A stretch of DNA of 64,000 nt from Amoebophrya sp. A120 (lineage: Eukaryota > Sar > Dinophyceae > Syndiniales > Amoebophryaceae). Location of the stretch: assembly GCA_905178155.1 (NCBI GenBank), contig CAJINV010000004.1, positions 6,972,358 through 7,036,357 of the forward strand, given 5' to 3'. The number at the start of each line of letters is the position of its first letter. The first letter of the stretch is position 1. This document shows, one piece after another, positions 44,045 to 55,800 of the stretch. A program made the position numbers and the translations under genes. Below the pieces are notes generated by a model. That model was not told where the DNA came from. It did no database searches and saw only the letters and a list, made by a program, of their open reading frames with translations.

Positions 44045-46793
44045 CTATGACTGTCGTGACCGTTTCGCCCCCGGTAATCCTCCGCCCCCATCTTGGAGGT
44101 CCCCTAAATCTCGCACCTCCCCGCCCCCGCCCGCCACAGCGTCCCACCAGGCCTGTGTCGGAGCCAACGATACTACCAGCGCCGTCAAGTTGTCCAACGA
44201 GTACCGCTGGAAGCTCTCCCGCACCACTCCGCGCGCACCCTGTGCGGCCGCGTGTCGGACCGGGTGCGTCAGCGTGCCGGCGGGGGACAAGCGGAGCAGG
44301 TCGGCCCGGGGCTTCAGCACCATTTCCAACCCCGCACGGTAGTGGCCGTGACACACCGTCGCAGCATCGTGGTCGGAAACCACGTCCCACACACCATCGC
44401 ACGCTAAGAGGAGCAGAAGGTCGCGGCCTGGTGTTTTGAGAAGTAGAGGTGGATGTTGAGCTCGGAAGGCACATGAAGAAACATCAAATAAAAAGTCGAA
44501 CTAAAGAAACGTCGCGAAATAAAAACCCAGTAGCAACATCATATGCGAAAATAGAAGGTGGATCACTGTGATTCACAAAAGGTGGCAAAGAATCTACTCG
44601 CGGATTAAGTATGTATTTACCTGGCGTGATATGAAAACACGTGATCTCGGGTTTGGCGGACACCAGGTCCCTCGCGCCTTCTATCAAATGCAAAAATGTC
44701 TGGGTCTCGAAACTTGTAATGCTAACAGTGTATCATGATAGACGCACTACAATACGCAGCTACGCATGACAAATCTTTTGGCTGCAGTGTCTTACGTATT
44801 CCGCATGGCAAACTGCGTTTTTGCATGACAGGCAAGAGGCGGGCCTTTTCGTGCCTATGCAACACAGGTTCTCGAATCATGCTAGACAAGCATGACAAAC
44901 TTGCACTCTTCCAGACCCAGACATATTTGCATGTGATACCCTCGTTCGGCGCACCAAAGCTCCGCGGGTCTTTCAGAGGCAAATCGCCAAAGCTGCGGCT
45001 GACCGCCAGCCCCCACTGCACGAACCGATCGCCGATCTGCAACGGCGAGGGGGTGAACACGCGCGCCACGCCGGTCATGTCCTGCACAACTCCGCCGCTG
45101 GCCTCGATGCGCCGCTTTTCGTCGGGCCGGTCCGGTTTGTGGTCGTCTGAGAGGCGGTAGCCGGACACCGGCCCGCAGGGGACGAAAATCTTCCTCTCCG
45201 GCGGTGATGGGTCTTGTTTACCATCCTTGTCCCTGTCCTTTTTGTTCTTTGCGTTGTCTTTTTCCTTGCCCGCCGCGGTGCTTGTTCCAGGTATTGGGGC
45301 GTGCTTCACCGTGCGGTAACTCCCGTCCTTCTGCTGAATCGGGCCCTTCTTTTGAACCTAGGATGGACCGGAGATCGTGGAATTTATGGATTAGCATTAG
45401 GTAATGCTTGCTAGTAAACGTTGGATATCTATTACGGGTTCATCGTACGGGAACGGGTTCGGGTAAAAGAAGAAGCACAATAAACAGATCAGAACTACTA
45501 TTGGTTGTCACAATCATATATAATGTCAGATCATAGTACCATCACAGCTCTTGTGTCCCCGATGTTTGCGATCATGAGACGCACGTTGCTGCATTGCGAG
45601 GGGTCGGACGGAAGTCGCAGGTCCGGGGAGTCTTCCCACACTTTGTCGCTGCTGGTATTCTTTCCACCGCCGCCGCCCCGCGACGAGCCCGAGGAGGAGG
45701 AACTTGTGCTCCACAGATCCTCCCACAAAATCCCCACTGTGGCGGTAGTGCCGTCCATGTCGAGCGTGGTTTTGGCCTGCTTGCACCACTTTCGGTCCAA
45801 CTCCTCGAAGGTGTCTTCCACGCATTGCCTCAAGTACCGCTCGGTAAGCTTGTCGTCGACAGAACTGTCTTTTTTATTCTTATTTCCACCACTAGAGGAA
45901 GAAGAAGCACTCTTCGCGTTCTTGGCGCCTCCTGCTGTACTATCGGGCAGCTGCAACTCCCCGTCAAGCTCGTCGTCCGAGTCGGATTTGTTGTTTCTGC
46001 CGAATTTGTTCGACTTCAGCTTCCGCTGCAGAATGGGAAACAGATTCTTCTGCGCGTACTCGCTGCACAGGTGCCCGCTGTGCCCGTCGAACACGGCGTA
46101 GCCCACCAGGTTCTCCTTCTGCGGGCCCTCCATCACACAGTCGTAGCAGAATCGGTCCTCCTATGACAGTTCACAACTCCCCCTCCCGGCCCTCATTTGT
46201 CATGCAAGACCCCGAATCCAGTCGCTGCCTTATGGCACTGTTTGCATGACAAGTTCTGGTAGCCTAAACAGTACTACATCAGGTATATAAAAAATTTGTC
46301 ACGCATAGGCTCCACGTGTGCTGGTGTTTGTATTGCTGCTCATGCCATACGAATGAGGGTGAGGCGGAGTTGTGCACTCTCATACCTCCTGCGCGTCCTT
46401 ACCGCCCATCCAGGTGGATACACCGCAAGACAGATCCAGCTCGGGAAAGATAGAGAGGTCCTTTTCGCTATACCTGTACGTCGTCGATGATGTTCGGATT
46501 GTGGTGATAAAACTCATGATCTCTAGTCGTGGGATGAAGAAAGGCGCACTATCTTGTCGTGCGAGGGCGGCCGCATTAGGTGGAGATGTTTGATGTGCAG
46601 ATAGAAGCAGTAGAACCAGGAGTGGACAACTTTTTGTTGAAAGTTCAATCTTTACTACGCGTATGCGTAAATGGTACTTTTTCAACAACTATTTCTATTA
46701 CCTGAGATGCGGGTACTGTCTCCCGCTGTCAAGCTCCTTGAATTCTGGATACAGCATACTATCCGGCGGAGGGTTCATTGGATCGATGTCCAT
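44045..46793 (-). CDS. Protein phosphatase 2C (PPM family)
   Basis: Predicted 551-residue metal-dependent Ser/Thr phosphatase. Exons 46702-46793, 46385-46473, 45540-46156, 44939-45357, 44621-44676 and 44045-44427 sum to a multiple of three. PPM motifs appear in order: GVSTWMGGKDAQEDRFCYD, VFDGHSG with the metal-binding Asp, DGTTATVGILW, MIANIGDTRAVMV, LSDDHKPDRPDEKRRIEASG, WGLAVSRSFGDLPLKDP, SAKPEITCF, LACDGVWDVVSDHDA and YSLDNLTALVVSL. The metal Asp residues are all present, so activity is expected. Two Ser/Gly/Lys-rich insertions enlarge the catalytic domain. Three introns are GT-AG and two are introners (families F and A), a clear mix of both intron types in one gene. The ATG at 46793 (MDIDPMNPPP) was chosen because an apparent stop precedes it. 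Confidence 0.9.
44682..44938. mobile_element. Introner element, family A
   Basis: Starts TATCAAATGCAAAAATG, ends TATTTGCATGTGATA. Flanks CCTTC/CCCTC (4 of 5). Excision joins GAPNEG to ARDLVSAKP in the PP2C gene. Confidence 0.9.
46162..46384. mobile_element. Introner element, family F
   Basis: Starts TATGACAGTTCACAACTC, ends GAGTTGTGCACTCTCATA. Perfect duplication CCTCC. Excision joins GGKDAQE to DRFCYDC in the PP2C gene. Confidence 0.92.
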
Positions 46794-46897
46794 CAGCTTG
46801 GGGCTGTTTTATAAATGAAATTTTGTCGAAGCTGCTTTTTTTGTCATTCATCTCATTGGATGGATATTATTTCGTGTAAGGTACATCGATACCTCGT

Positions 46898-47371
46898 CTA
46901 GAAGACTACATGCATCTTTGGGGGGTAGTTGTAGTTGAAAATGTAGTCAAAGTCAAATTTATACTTGTCCAGATCGTCTTCGTCCTCCTTCACGGCGCTC
47001 CACCCCCGGTTTGCCTCGATCACCTCCTGCCGCTGCCCATACTCACGCTCGCAGTACCGCACCGTGCGCTCCAGCTGCATCATGCGGTTTTGCTTGTCCG
47101 GGGGGACGATCACCTGATTCTCCGTTTCGAGTTCCAGCTCCCGCATTTCCGACTTGGCCTCCAGAATTGTAACTCGGATCTCCTCCCGCTTTGCCACGTT
47201 GTTGAACATCTGCCGCTCCATCTTGGCCTCGTGCATTTTCGACTGCTGTTCGTGGAGTTTTAGGTCCTTCTGACTCGCAAACTGCCGCTCGCACACCCAA
47301 CATATGTAGGGGACCAAGTTGGTCGGGACGGAAGTCGTGGTCGTCGGGGGCGCGGCTGCAACGGTTGACAT
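46898..47371 (-). CDS. C2H2 zinc-finger/coiled-coil protein
   Basis: Intronless 157-codon gene from the ATG at 47371. Residues about 25-50 form a single zinc finger (ICWVCERQFASQKDLKLHEQ followed by SKMHEAKM) with two Cys and two His in the spacing seen in RNA-binding zinc fingers of RBM5/RBM10 type. A charged coiled coil follows (EEIRVTILEAKSEMRELELE), then GWSAVKEDEDDLDKYKFDFD. No RRM or G-patch is present, so it is not a full RBM5. It is about 100 bases upstream of nothing on its own strand but directly precedes the PP2C start, 105 bases away. An RNA-processing role is possible but unproven. Confidence 0.65.
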   Translation of the reverse strand: MSTVAAAPPTTTTSVPTNLVPYICWVCERQFASQKDLKLHEQQSKMHEAKMERQMFNNVAKREEIRVTILEAKSEMRELELETENQVIVPPDKQNRMMQLERTVRYCEREYGQRQEVIEANRGWSAVKEDEDDLDKYKFDFDYIFNYNYPPKMHVVF

Positions 47372-48439
47372 GATGATGTGGGCGGAGGTTCTTGCTCTTA
47401 TTTCTTTTTGGCAGGAGAGGGGCGGGGAATTATAAACTCGCAAATACTACCTCCTGCTGCGGTTGTTGACCTGCTTGAGGACGTCGCACCAGCTGCCGTC
47501 TTTGGAGGCGCTTTTGATGCTCAAATATCGGCACTATGAAATCTCATCTCCGCGTCGCCGCGTTCCGAATTCATCTTTTGAGCAACAATAGCGCTCGCGT
47601 TACTAGTTACACATGCGTCGTTTTTATAATGTGAGAATAAAAGATGTGCGGTGAAGAGGTCGGATAATTAGACGACAGCTTCACAGCTTCTATGGGGATA
47701 AGCGTCGTCGTCCTCCGACATGAGAAAGTGAAAATGTAAATCCAAATGTCGACACGAGTAAATACAATTAGAATTAATAAGTACAACGGGAGGTGGTCAT
47801 AGAAACAGCGCTGTGATAGATTGGATTGTTAAAATTAAAAGTCGGCACTACTAATAGAAATCAAGCTCAAAGAGCAGGATATTGTTGAGTGCTAAAAACG
47901 GTCGAAAAAAAAGCACATTTGCAGGTTTCCGATCAACAAATGTCTTCATTTAGCTTGTTCTCGCCACATTGTATTTGCAGAGAAAAGCAGATCGCCAAAA
48001 CTAAACCTTAACCTTGTATTAACATCCCTTAAGTTCGTCTTCGTTGTAAAAAGGCAGCACGTCGGTGTCAACATCCGTGACTGAGTTTGAAAACTCGTTT
48101 TTCGAGCGGAACTGACACAGATCAATACAGGGAGAGAACAACATCCGAAAAGTGTGCGCTTTGTTCCTCATGTGATCTTCGCACCAAGCACGTGAGTAGA
48201 ATCATTTCCTTGCCGCGGCAAGAAGTCGTGCCAGCTAATGTATGAGTACTCTCATTTTCCGAGCTCTTTGGGCTGCAACACCTCATCGAAGAAGCGCACT
48301 ATGGATCATACAGGTCGACGTGGGCGATCATTATATTTGACGTAGTTCGCATCGGCACAATGCGTGTAATAAAGCAGCTTCTAGTTGTGCTAGTATACAT
48401 AGATCAATCTTGCTCTTCAACCTCCTTCTACGGCGACTT
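47372..48439. other. Intergenic region, 1.1 kb
   Basis: Upstream of the zinc-finger gene and downstream of the AKTIP-like gene. A/T-rich; no gene, RNA or element supported. Confidence 0.4.
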
Positions 48440-50160
48440 CTACGAGTATTTCTCGAAAAATGCCTCCACGAGCATGTGCCTTTTCTCCCGCGGCCGCAGA
48501 TCTCGGTGCTGTAGCACTTCCGCGAAAGCACGCGGGAAAAAGTCTCGACGCGGATCTTCTTCTTCCTTGGTTTTCGTTCTTTCGAGCGACTTTTTCTTTT
48601 CGTTACTGCTCTTCCTGGTGTCCTTCTTACTTTCTTTTGCTGCTGACTTGCTGCGTTTATTGTCGACGTCGCTTTTTGTTTTTTGGCCCAGCAGCTGCTC
48701 GCCCAGCGTGTCCTCGTCTCTGCCGCCTTTCGTTTCAGGGTTATTTTTGGAAGTACCTCCACCTGCAGTATTTGTGTTCATCATAGTACTAGCACGAGGC
48801 CTCTGGAACACGATACTCCCTGCGTGTGCGTTGAAGAGCGCTTTTTCCGCGGAACTTGCTTCTACCGCCAGGGCTACTTCTTTCCTCGCTTTCTCCGGTT
48901 TTTCGTGCAACAATTTTCCGAACTCGGGGTTCAAAAGGTGGAAATGCGTTCCAGTCACGTGATCCTCGTCGTGCAAGATCAATTCTTTTTTCAAAAACAC
49001 CGCTTTCACGTACTGCAAGAGGAGAATCAAGTTCCTGTGCGGGTGCTCCTGCGCCTCGCCGGCAATCAATTTCGCTGGGGAGGTGGAGGACGAATTTATC
49101 ACTCCTCCCGGGCCTTGCTGCTCCTGCTGCGCCCCCCGTCGTCTGCGTTTTGTCCTGTTCTGTGGGTAGTTATTTGTGGTTAACACCAAGGGTGCCAGGT
49201 CCAGCCGCCCGGTCTCCGGATCGACTAGCGGATGGGGGAAGTGGGTACGAAAAATTACCTCCACGCCGTGCATGCTGTGTGGGTAGAAAGTGCTGGCGGT
49301 TGGGTCGGAACTTTCCGCTCCTGGGGAAGTGCCAGTGGAACCACTGCGCGCGCCCCCTCTTGCCGTCGAGTGTAGTTTGTTCATTCCGCCTGAGGTACTA
49401 CTAGACGGGAACATGATTGTCGGAATGCTAATCGAGAACCTCACGGTTAAATTCCTGTACAACCCTCGGTGGATGAACAAACAGCCGTATGGGAGCGTCA
49501 GGATTGAAATCGTCAAAGTTGAAATAGTTTGCAATGCATAAAATGCATGACCCGAGGTACGTGTGTTGCAGAGCAGGCAAGTGAGGCCGATTGTTGGCCT
49601 GTTTGGGGTTACAGCTGGAGCTGCTAAAGAAGCATGAGAAAATCGCTCTTTTTTCCCTAAACAGCATAACAAACTGGATTTAGGGACCACCGAAATTTGT
49701 CATGCGCCAATTGGAAACTGGGTTCCAACTGGCACGCATTTTATGCATGACAAATCATTTCAACTTTGTCGATTTCAAACCTGACGCTTCCATAAGCCGT
49801 GCCAGTGCCGTAGATCGCGAAAATCCGGTAGCTATCCTGTGCAAAAGTATCGCACTCGTACTTCTAATCGCATTCATGCATTACAAATTTCTTTCTCAAG
49901 TTAAATCCGCATTACAAATTCAACTTGTAATGCTGAGCCAATTTGTATTGCAATTCATACTAGTACGATACTCACACTTTTGCAATGCATAGTAGCACGT
50001 AGAGGTTGCGAGGACAGTGGCTGGCCAAGAGGTCGTACTCGCAGAGCAGCTCAAAATCTTCCCCGGAGATCTCCTGGTTTTTCGCCGTGCGGGCGTCGAG
50101 GAGGGCGCGGTTTTTCCGTCGGGAGGACGGGGAGAGGGCTTGGATGAAGGAGTCTAGCAT
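48440..50160 (-). CDS. AKTIP/FTS-like inactive ubiquitin-conjugating-enzyme-fold protein
   Basis: Predicted 414 residues from exons 49992-50160, 49795-49827 and 48440-49482 (sum divisible by three). After splicing the order matches FTS/AKTIP, the E2-like subunit of the FTS-Hook-FHIP complex that links dynein to cargo: FELLCEYDLLASHCPRNLYV, then LPDFRDLRHWHGCLFIHRGL, then YRNLTVRFSISIPTIMFP, then FPHPLVDPETGRLDLAPLVL and RNLILLLQYVKAVFLKKEL. The catalytic Cys region of active E2 enzymes is missing, as expected for this family. The 33-base middle exon sits between a family B and a family C introner. A Ser/Gly-rich insertion of about 60 residues splits two core strands, and the C-terminal 150 residues are a long Lys/Glu-rich extension, both lineage-specific. 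Confidence 0.82.
49488..49794. mobile_element. Introner element, family C
   Basis: Starts TATGGGAGCGTCAGG, ends CCTGACGCTTCCATA. Perfect duplication AGCCG. Excision creates HWHGCLFIHRGLY, matching the AKTIP family exactly in register. Very similar to the copy at 4743 but inverted in its interior. Confidence 0.94.
49833..49991. mobile_element. Introner element, family B
   Basis: Starts TATCCTGTGCAAAAGTATC, ends ACTTTTGCAATGCATA. Perfect duplication GTAGC. Excision joins NLYVL to PDFRDLRHW in the AKTIP-like gene. Confidence 0.93.
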
Positions 50161-50673
50161 TGTGAAAGTGTTTCAGAAGTTCTTTTGACTCAGAGGTTTT
50201 GTCGAATTCGAATAGTTATAGTTGTTGAGATCTGCAGTTATATCATCCATTTGTTTCCATGTCAAGCTGCGTGGAGGTAGACCTTTTGGCAACAGAGAAA
50301 CAACACGACGTTGTAACGAAAGCAAGTCAAGATTTTCAGTGAGTATGTGACAACTTCTCAGGCACTGATTTCTTAGGCGATATCAGAGTTGGAGGAGAAT
50401 TCTTGTCTGCTCTTGGAAGTAACTGTACTAGCAGTCGAACGGTAGTTTTTAGCGCACTATAGTAATTGCAGCAACGATGCAGTTGCAGACAACGACGCAG
50501 CGTTAGCTTCTGTCGATTCGCCAGAAAAGTCCAAATTAGATTGAGAACAGCTATCCAATGAGAAGTATGGACCGCATGAGTATGCAACGGCATACTGAGC
50601 AGCTCGCAATATTTTTGCAACTACGTGAGACATTGGAAGTCGTCAAACGCTTGCTCTTTAATCAAAGTGTTCT
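50161..50673. other. Intergenic region
   Basis: About 0.5 kb between the AKTIP-like start and the sirtuin stop. No element or gene supported. Confidence 0.4.
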
Positions 50674-52047
50674 TCATGTGGTCCGATTCATTTCCACCAG
50701 TACTTCACTGCATCCGACCTCTAATCTGTGAACCCATAGCTTTTCGACGGCTGGAGGTCGTTTCGTTTCAGTTCCGCTTTCATCTTCTTTCACCACCTGC
50801 TTCAACTGCCCCAAATCTCTTTCTTCGTCAACCCGCACCGGCCCCTCGTTGACCACCACAATCTCCCGCACGCCATTCTCCACACACTGCCGCATCACCC
50901 GCCACGCCGACCCCACGGCCAGACTTGTGCCCATGGTGATCAGTCCGTCGGCGTGTTTCGTCCAGTTCGAAACCGTGTCCCACCTACTTCCCGGCACTTT
51001 GTCGCCAAAATACACCACATCCGGGCGGAGGAAGTCTTTGCCGCAGGCTTGGCATGCCGGTAATCGGAACCGGGTGATGATGTCTTCGTCCTCCACTTCC
51101 GCGTCGCCATCGGCGTTAACGGGGAAGAAATTTTCCGCCTGGACGTCTTTCAATTGGAGGGTTGAGGGGAAGAGGTAGTCGGAGTTACTTTCGTCGGATG
51201 AAGAACTAGCAGATGAAGGACAAGATGATGCTGCTGAGGGCAATACAACTACCTCCCTCTCTTTTTTCGCCTGATTCAAGTCGAATAACACCTGCTGCAT
51301 CTCCTCCCGGGAATACGGCGCTTCATGCCCACAGCTGCCGCACACGATCCGATGCAGGGAGCCGTGGAGTTCTAAAACCTCGGGGCTGCCCGCGCGCTGG
51401 TGAAGTCCGTCCACAATGTATTATAGGGGGAAAATGATCTTTGTCTTTTACTTCTTTTTCTGATCACAGCTAGCAGTGCTGGTCTTGCGCCTGCTGATGT
51501 CCAGGTGGATCCAACATGAGTATCCTACTTTTGATGCAGGAAACAAGAATGCACAAGCATTGCCAGGAACAAGAGGATCAGAAATGCAAAAAGGCGGCCA
51601 ATATCCCTCTTCATACTTTTGCGTTATCACACGGAGCCAGCTACTTTGCAGTTCGCCACTACCGCCTGCTGCGGAAGCATCCACGTCAACGCCAAGCGTT
51701 CCAGACCCCCATCTGTTGGCCAGCCTGGCCAATTCTCGATGCCCGGCATTCGGTTTGGCCTCGTTCAGGTTTTTGTAGCCGAAAAAGCCTCTTGTCCAAT
51801 ACCTTTTTCGCATGTACGTGCTCGATTTGAACTCCTGGATCGTCATGGGTCGGTGGCCTTTCTTGTAAGATCCATGCTTCCCTCGGTAATCTGGGATACC
51901 GGAATCTTTGGAAATGCCCGCCCCGGTGAGAACGAGAACGCGGGATTTTCGGTGGAGAAAATCGGAGAGGAGCTTGGAGGCGGTGGGGAGGTCGGTGATT
52001 TTGTTCATGGGAGACATGAGTGTGACGGAACTCGGCCACACAGACAT
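50674..52047 (-). CDS. Sirtuin (NAD-dependent deacylase)
   Basis: Predicted 390 residues from exons 51617-52047 and 50674-51415. NAD-dependent lysine deacylase fold with TGAGISKDSGIPDYRG (NAD pocket), HRELARLA, ITQ joined to VDGLHQRAGSPEVLELHG (catalytic His), a Cys4 zinc site (CGSCG and CQACG), RPDVVYFGDKVP, TMGTSLAVGSAWR and IVVVNEGP. The GSP-type spacing after the catalytic loop resembles SIRT4-like class II sirtuins. An insertion of about 60 residues, including an acidic stretch, lies between the two zinc Cys pairs. I chose the ATG at 52047; the next one (MSPMNK, 52017) is possible. The 201-base intron has a GT donor, but the only frame-compatible acceptor near 51415 lacks AG. Confidence 0.9.
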
Positions 52048-52894
52048 AGTTGTGTTGACAGCTAGAAATGACAATGTTGAGGACGGCCGCGACGCACTGC
52101 CATTATTCTGGTGGAAAGCCTAGATGACACACCAGCAGTGACACACTTCCGCTGACGCCGCATTCTTGCGATGATCTTCTCAGCTCCGGTGTTCATCGAG
52201 GAAACCGTGAGGGCCGTGAACCCCGGCACGACCCTCAAGTGCAGTATATAAAATCGCCCTCGATCATCTCGAAACTACGACTACCAGAAACATACTATCA
52301 GAAACACTATCTGACGCTATACACGACGTAGATTCAAGATCAGACCAAATGGCTTGGCTTGGCTGCAAATTGGCGCTCCAGAACTCTAAGAGTGAACAAG
52401 CAGGATGTACGTACTTATGAGCTAAATGCTGTTGACTCTTCATGAGTAATTTATGCCAAACAAATCACCAGGAACGGGTCCCATGAAGCAGGAACACAAG
52501 AATAAAAACTCTGCATATTTCGTCTCCCCGCTCTAAGAGTCGCGTTTTAACGAATGCATTTTTTTTTCGGCCGTATAAGTATAGTAAAAGTAGAGTTTGC
52601 GTCAATACACTAAATATTCTTGTCGTCTTCTCCTGCGTGAAAATCGTTGCGTGCCACGATTTGATAGCAATAAATGATATGAATGGGGTTTTTGAAAAAA
52701 CAATCAAGAGCGGCATAGCGAAAAACTTGAGGAGGTACTAGTTGTCGTCCGGTCGTACTAGTAGCTTTTTCGCAGGGCGTTATTCATGATCTTTATAAAT
52801 TAGCCTGCTTGTTTGAGGCTCAAAACAACTCTGAGGCGATGCTTCTGCTTTCCTCGTACTCTTGACAGGCATCTCAAGTGACGTAGTTCTTTAC
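52048..52894. other. Intergenic region
   Basis: Between the sirtuin start and the stop of the giant GTPase. A poly-T tract lies near 52559. No gene or element supported. Confidence 0.4.
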
Positions 52895-55800
52895 TCACAA
52901 GAAGCGAGTCAGCCGATCTCTAGCTCGTCCTACTTTTTCCTTCGCCTGCTGAACGTCTTCCGCACTGAAAGAAGAGTTGTTCGCCTGATTGTTTCCGCCG
53001 GGCAGATGTGGAAGGTTTGCGCTTCGAATGTCCGTCTGGAGTTCTTCCAACATGGTCAGCAAATCGCCCGCAACATCAAACACGTCGCTTTTCGGAGTTC
53101 CTTCTTCGATTCCCAGCACCTGCCATGCCCAGAGAAGAGAGTCTTCTTGTTCAACTTGCTCTAGAATATGTGGCACTCGTTCTGCGATGTCAATCTTCGC
53201 CTTCTTGCCGTATTCTTCAGCTTGTTTTGCCATCTTTCTTGGGTCGTCGCAGCTGATTGGCTTCTTCGGATCCACACCGTTTCTCGAACACCAGTACTTG
53301 TGGTAGGGACAATTTGGAGGATCCGTTAAAGTTGCTCCCGAAATGATGTTAGCGATGTCGGGAAAGTTTATGTGCAAATCCACGAGCGATTGCATATCTT
53401 GTTCGGGCATTGCTCTGTTGGGGAGGTCGATGTTGATCTTCTGGCGCAAATACGTTGCGACGTTGTTCCGCAGTAGCGTCACGATGTTGCAGGCCACTTG
53501 CTCGTCCGCCCGGCTTCCCTGCATGGCGGCTACCGCATCAGATTCTTCCTGTAAATCTTCGAGAAAATCTTTAATCCGAATCGGCGACACCATCTGCGTG
53601 AGTCGGTTTGCATCACTGTGCACGATCGTTACATACTGCTCACCCGCATCCGCGCTCCAACGCTTCAAGTCCTTCCAGACGCTAACGCAACGCTCGACAA
53701 AATTGACATCGGTTAGCACGATTAGCAGCATATCGCGAGGCTTCATTACCGAGAACTTTATCGGTTTTCCCTGCTTTGTCCAATAATCACACACTCGCTT
53801 GCCGTGGTACTCCCAACACGATCTGAAAATTATATTTTTCCAATACCTTTCTTTTGTGCTTGTTCTGTCTAAGTACAATTATCTATCGAATATCTATATC
53901 AATTATTTTTCTACTAGCTGCGGAAACACATAACGATAACTCGAGCCAATTCAACGCGAAGGTGGTGAAGAAGTGACTGAGAGGAGTTCCATGGCCACAA
54001 AGCTATCAAAACTTCCCCCTCCATCCAAGTGCACCAAAGTGAACTCCGAAGCCCTGCTGACGACACGCAAAATAAAAATCTCCATACCGAAACTTCACAA
54101 CGTTGGAGAGCTTGTCCTGGGCGTCTTCGAAGAAGTCAAAGTCCCAAAGGGGGTTGTCTTTCTTAATCTCCTTCCAAGTTGTCCACTTGCGGGTCCGCAG
54201 GTCTTTAATCGCCGCGTCATCCTTGATTTCGTCGCAGGTTAAGAAGGATGGAAACCCATTATTCGAGACGCCCGCCATAACCCTCATCTGGTGGCCAAGC
54301 TTGCAGGAGTGACGGTGTGTCGGTTCCCCTGCCCCCGGCTGGTCGCACTTTCTGCCACACGCCGGACAGCAGTGTGTGCAGCCAATCGCGGTCTCCTTGA
54401 AGTTGAAGTACGTGGTGTCTAAACCCATTTCCTGAATGTCGAGTTGAACGTCTTCGCACGCTTTTAACTCTTTCAAACACCGGGCCTCCAAAACCTCACA
54501 GAAAACATCAAAGGACACAATCTTCAGCCCCTGCGTTGTCGGCATCTTCACGAAGGGAACGGACCCCCAGGTGTCCAATGTGTCGACGCCGTCGATTTCC
54601 CATCCTGCCGCCCCATCCCAAACCCATGTTGTGCTGTCGCGGAACAGGTCGGACTGTCGATTGTTACCAACGCAGGAATCAATGAAAAACGCAAACACAG
54701 CACTGTGCTGGTCCGACGCATTCACGTCAAAGCAGTTTCTCCCCCTTTGGGACGAAGCAGCGAAGAGATGAGTTCCTCCGTCGTCACGAATCGTGCCGAG
54801 AAACTGTTTCAGCTTGGCCAAGTGGTGCAGTAACTTGCTCAGCGCATCTTTCCTGTCCATCTTGTGCTGGGCCACAAACCGCGCCTTGATGGACTGGTAC
54901 GTCTCTTTCCACTTTTTTTCGAACTCCTCCTGAATGAACGCGGCTTGATCGGTGAGGTAGCGCACAACCTCATTGGAATCTGCAGTCGGGCAGAATGGTA
55001 GCCGGCTATCTAAGGACTCTTGCAGTGCAACAGCGGAAAATGCGCCGGCGTGGTGCTGCATCTGCTCGGTGGCGTCCTTTGCCGTCTTCTTTTGCAGGTC
55101 TTTGCCCAACGACTCCATAGCAGAGTCCATCACGCGCTCTGCCATGATTTCACTCTGGCCGCGCGGGTCGGAGAGTATCGATTTGATCACGAACTGTAGC
55201 CAGGGCTCGCGATCTTTTTCGAAAACCTCAATGTGCCGCACCGAGCGCGCGCGGGAGCCATCGGATATCAGGGACCACATCGTGACGAGGGCGTAGAAGT
55301 GAAGATGCGCCATTCCGTCCATATCCAGTTTCCACCCAAAGCGGCGCAAATCCTCGCTCACCGATTTGTCTATCGCCTCCGAACAACGCTGGCGCACGAG
55401 TCGCGTCAGGTGTACCGAGTAGTTTGCAACTACAGAGGATGCACATCCAGCTCCTTGTTCTGTTTCCGTGTCAAGACGCGACAAGTCGACCTCCCTCAAA
55501 ATGATTTCGCGGAAGCGCTTGAAGACCGTGCCACGCCAGCGGCCCTCGTTGCGGACCAGCAGGTTAAACTGCGAACGGATGTCGTGACTGTCGGTACCTA
55601 CTTCCTCGCCTGCCACGAACTTCAAAGCATCCGCAAAGGGGGCGTTGAAATCCGGCACGCTTTTTTCTTGCGGACCATCGAGCATTTCTTCATCTGGTGC
55701 CGTCGGGTCGCGGCGGACTTTGAAAACAATCTTTGCGCCTGATCCGGAAACGTGGGTAAGGTGTTGCGGCGGCTGGTAGAGTGGCGACTTGAGGAGATAC

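Noticed and set aside
50674-51414. A separate short sirtuin gene starting at GTG 51414
   Set aside because: The residues before it (ITQ in the upstream frame) and after it (VDGLHQ) belong to one sirtuin motif, so this is an exon, not a start.
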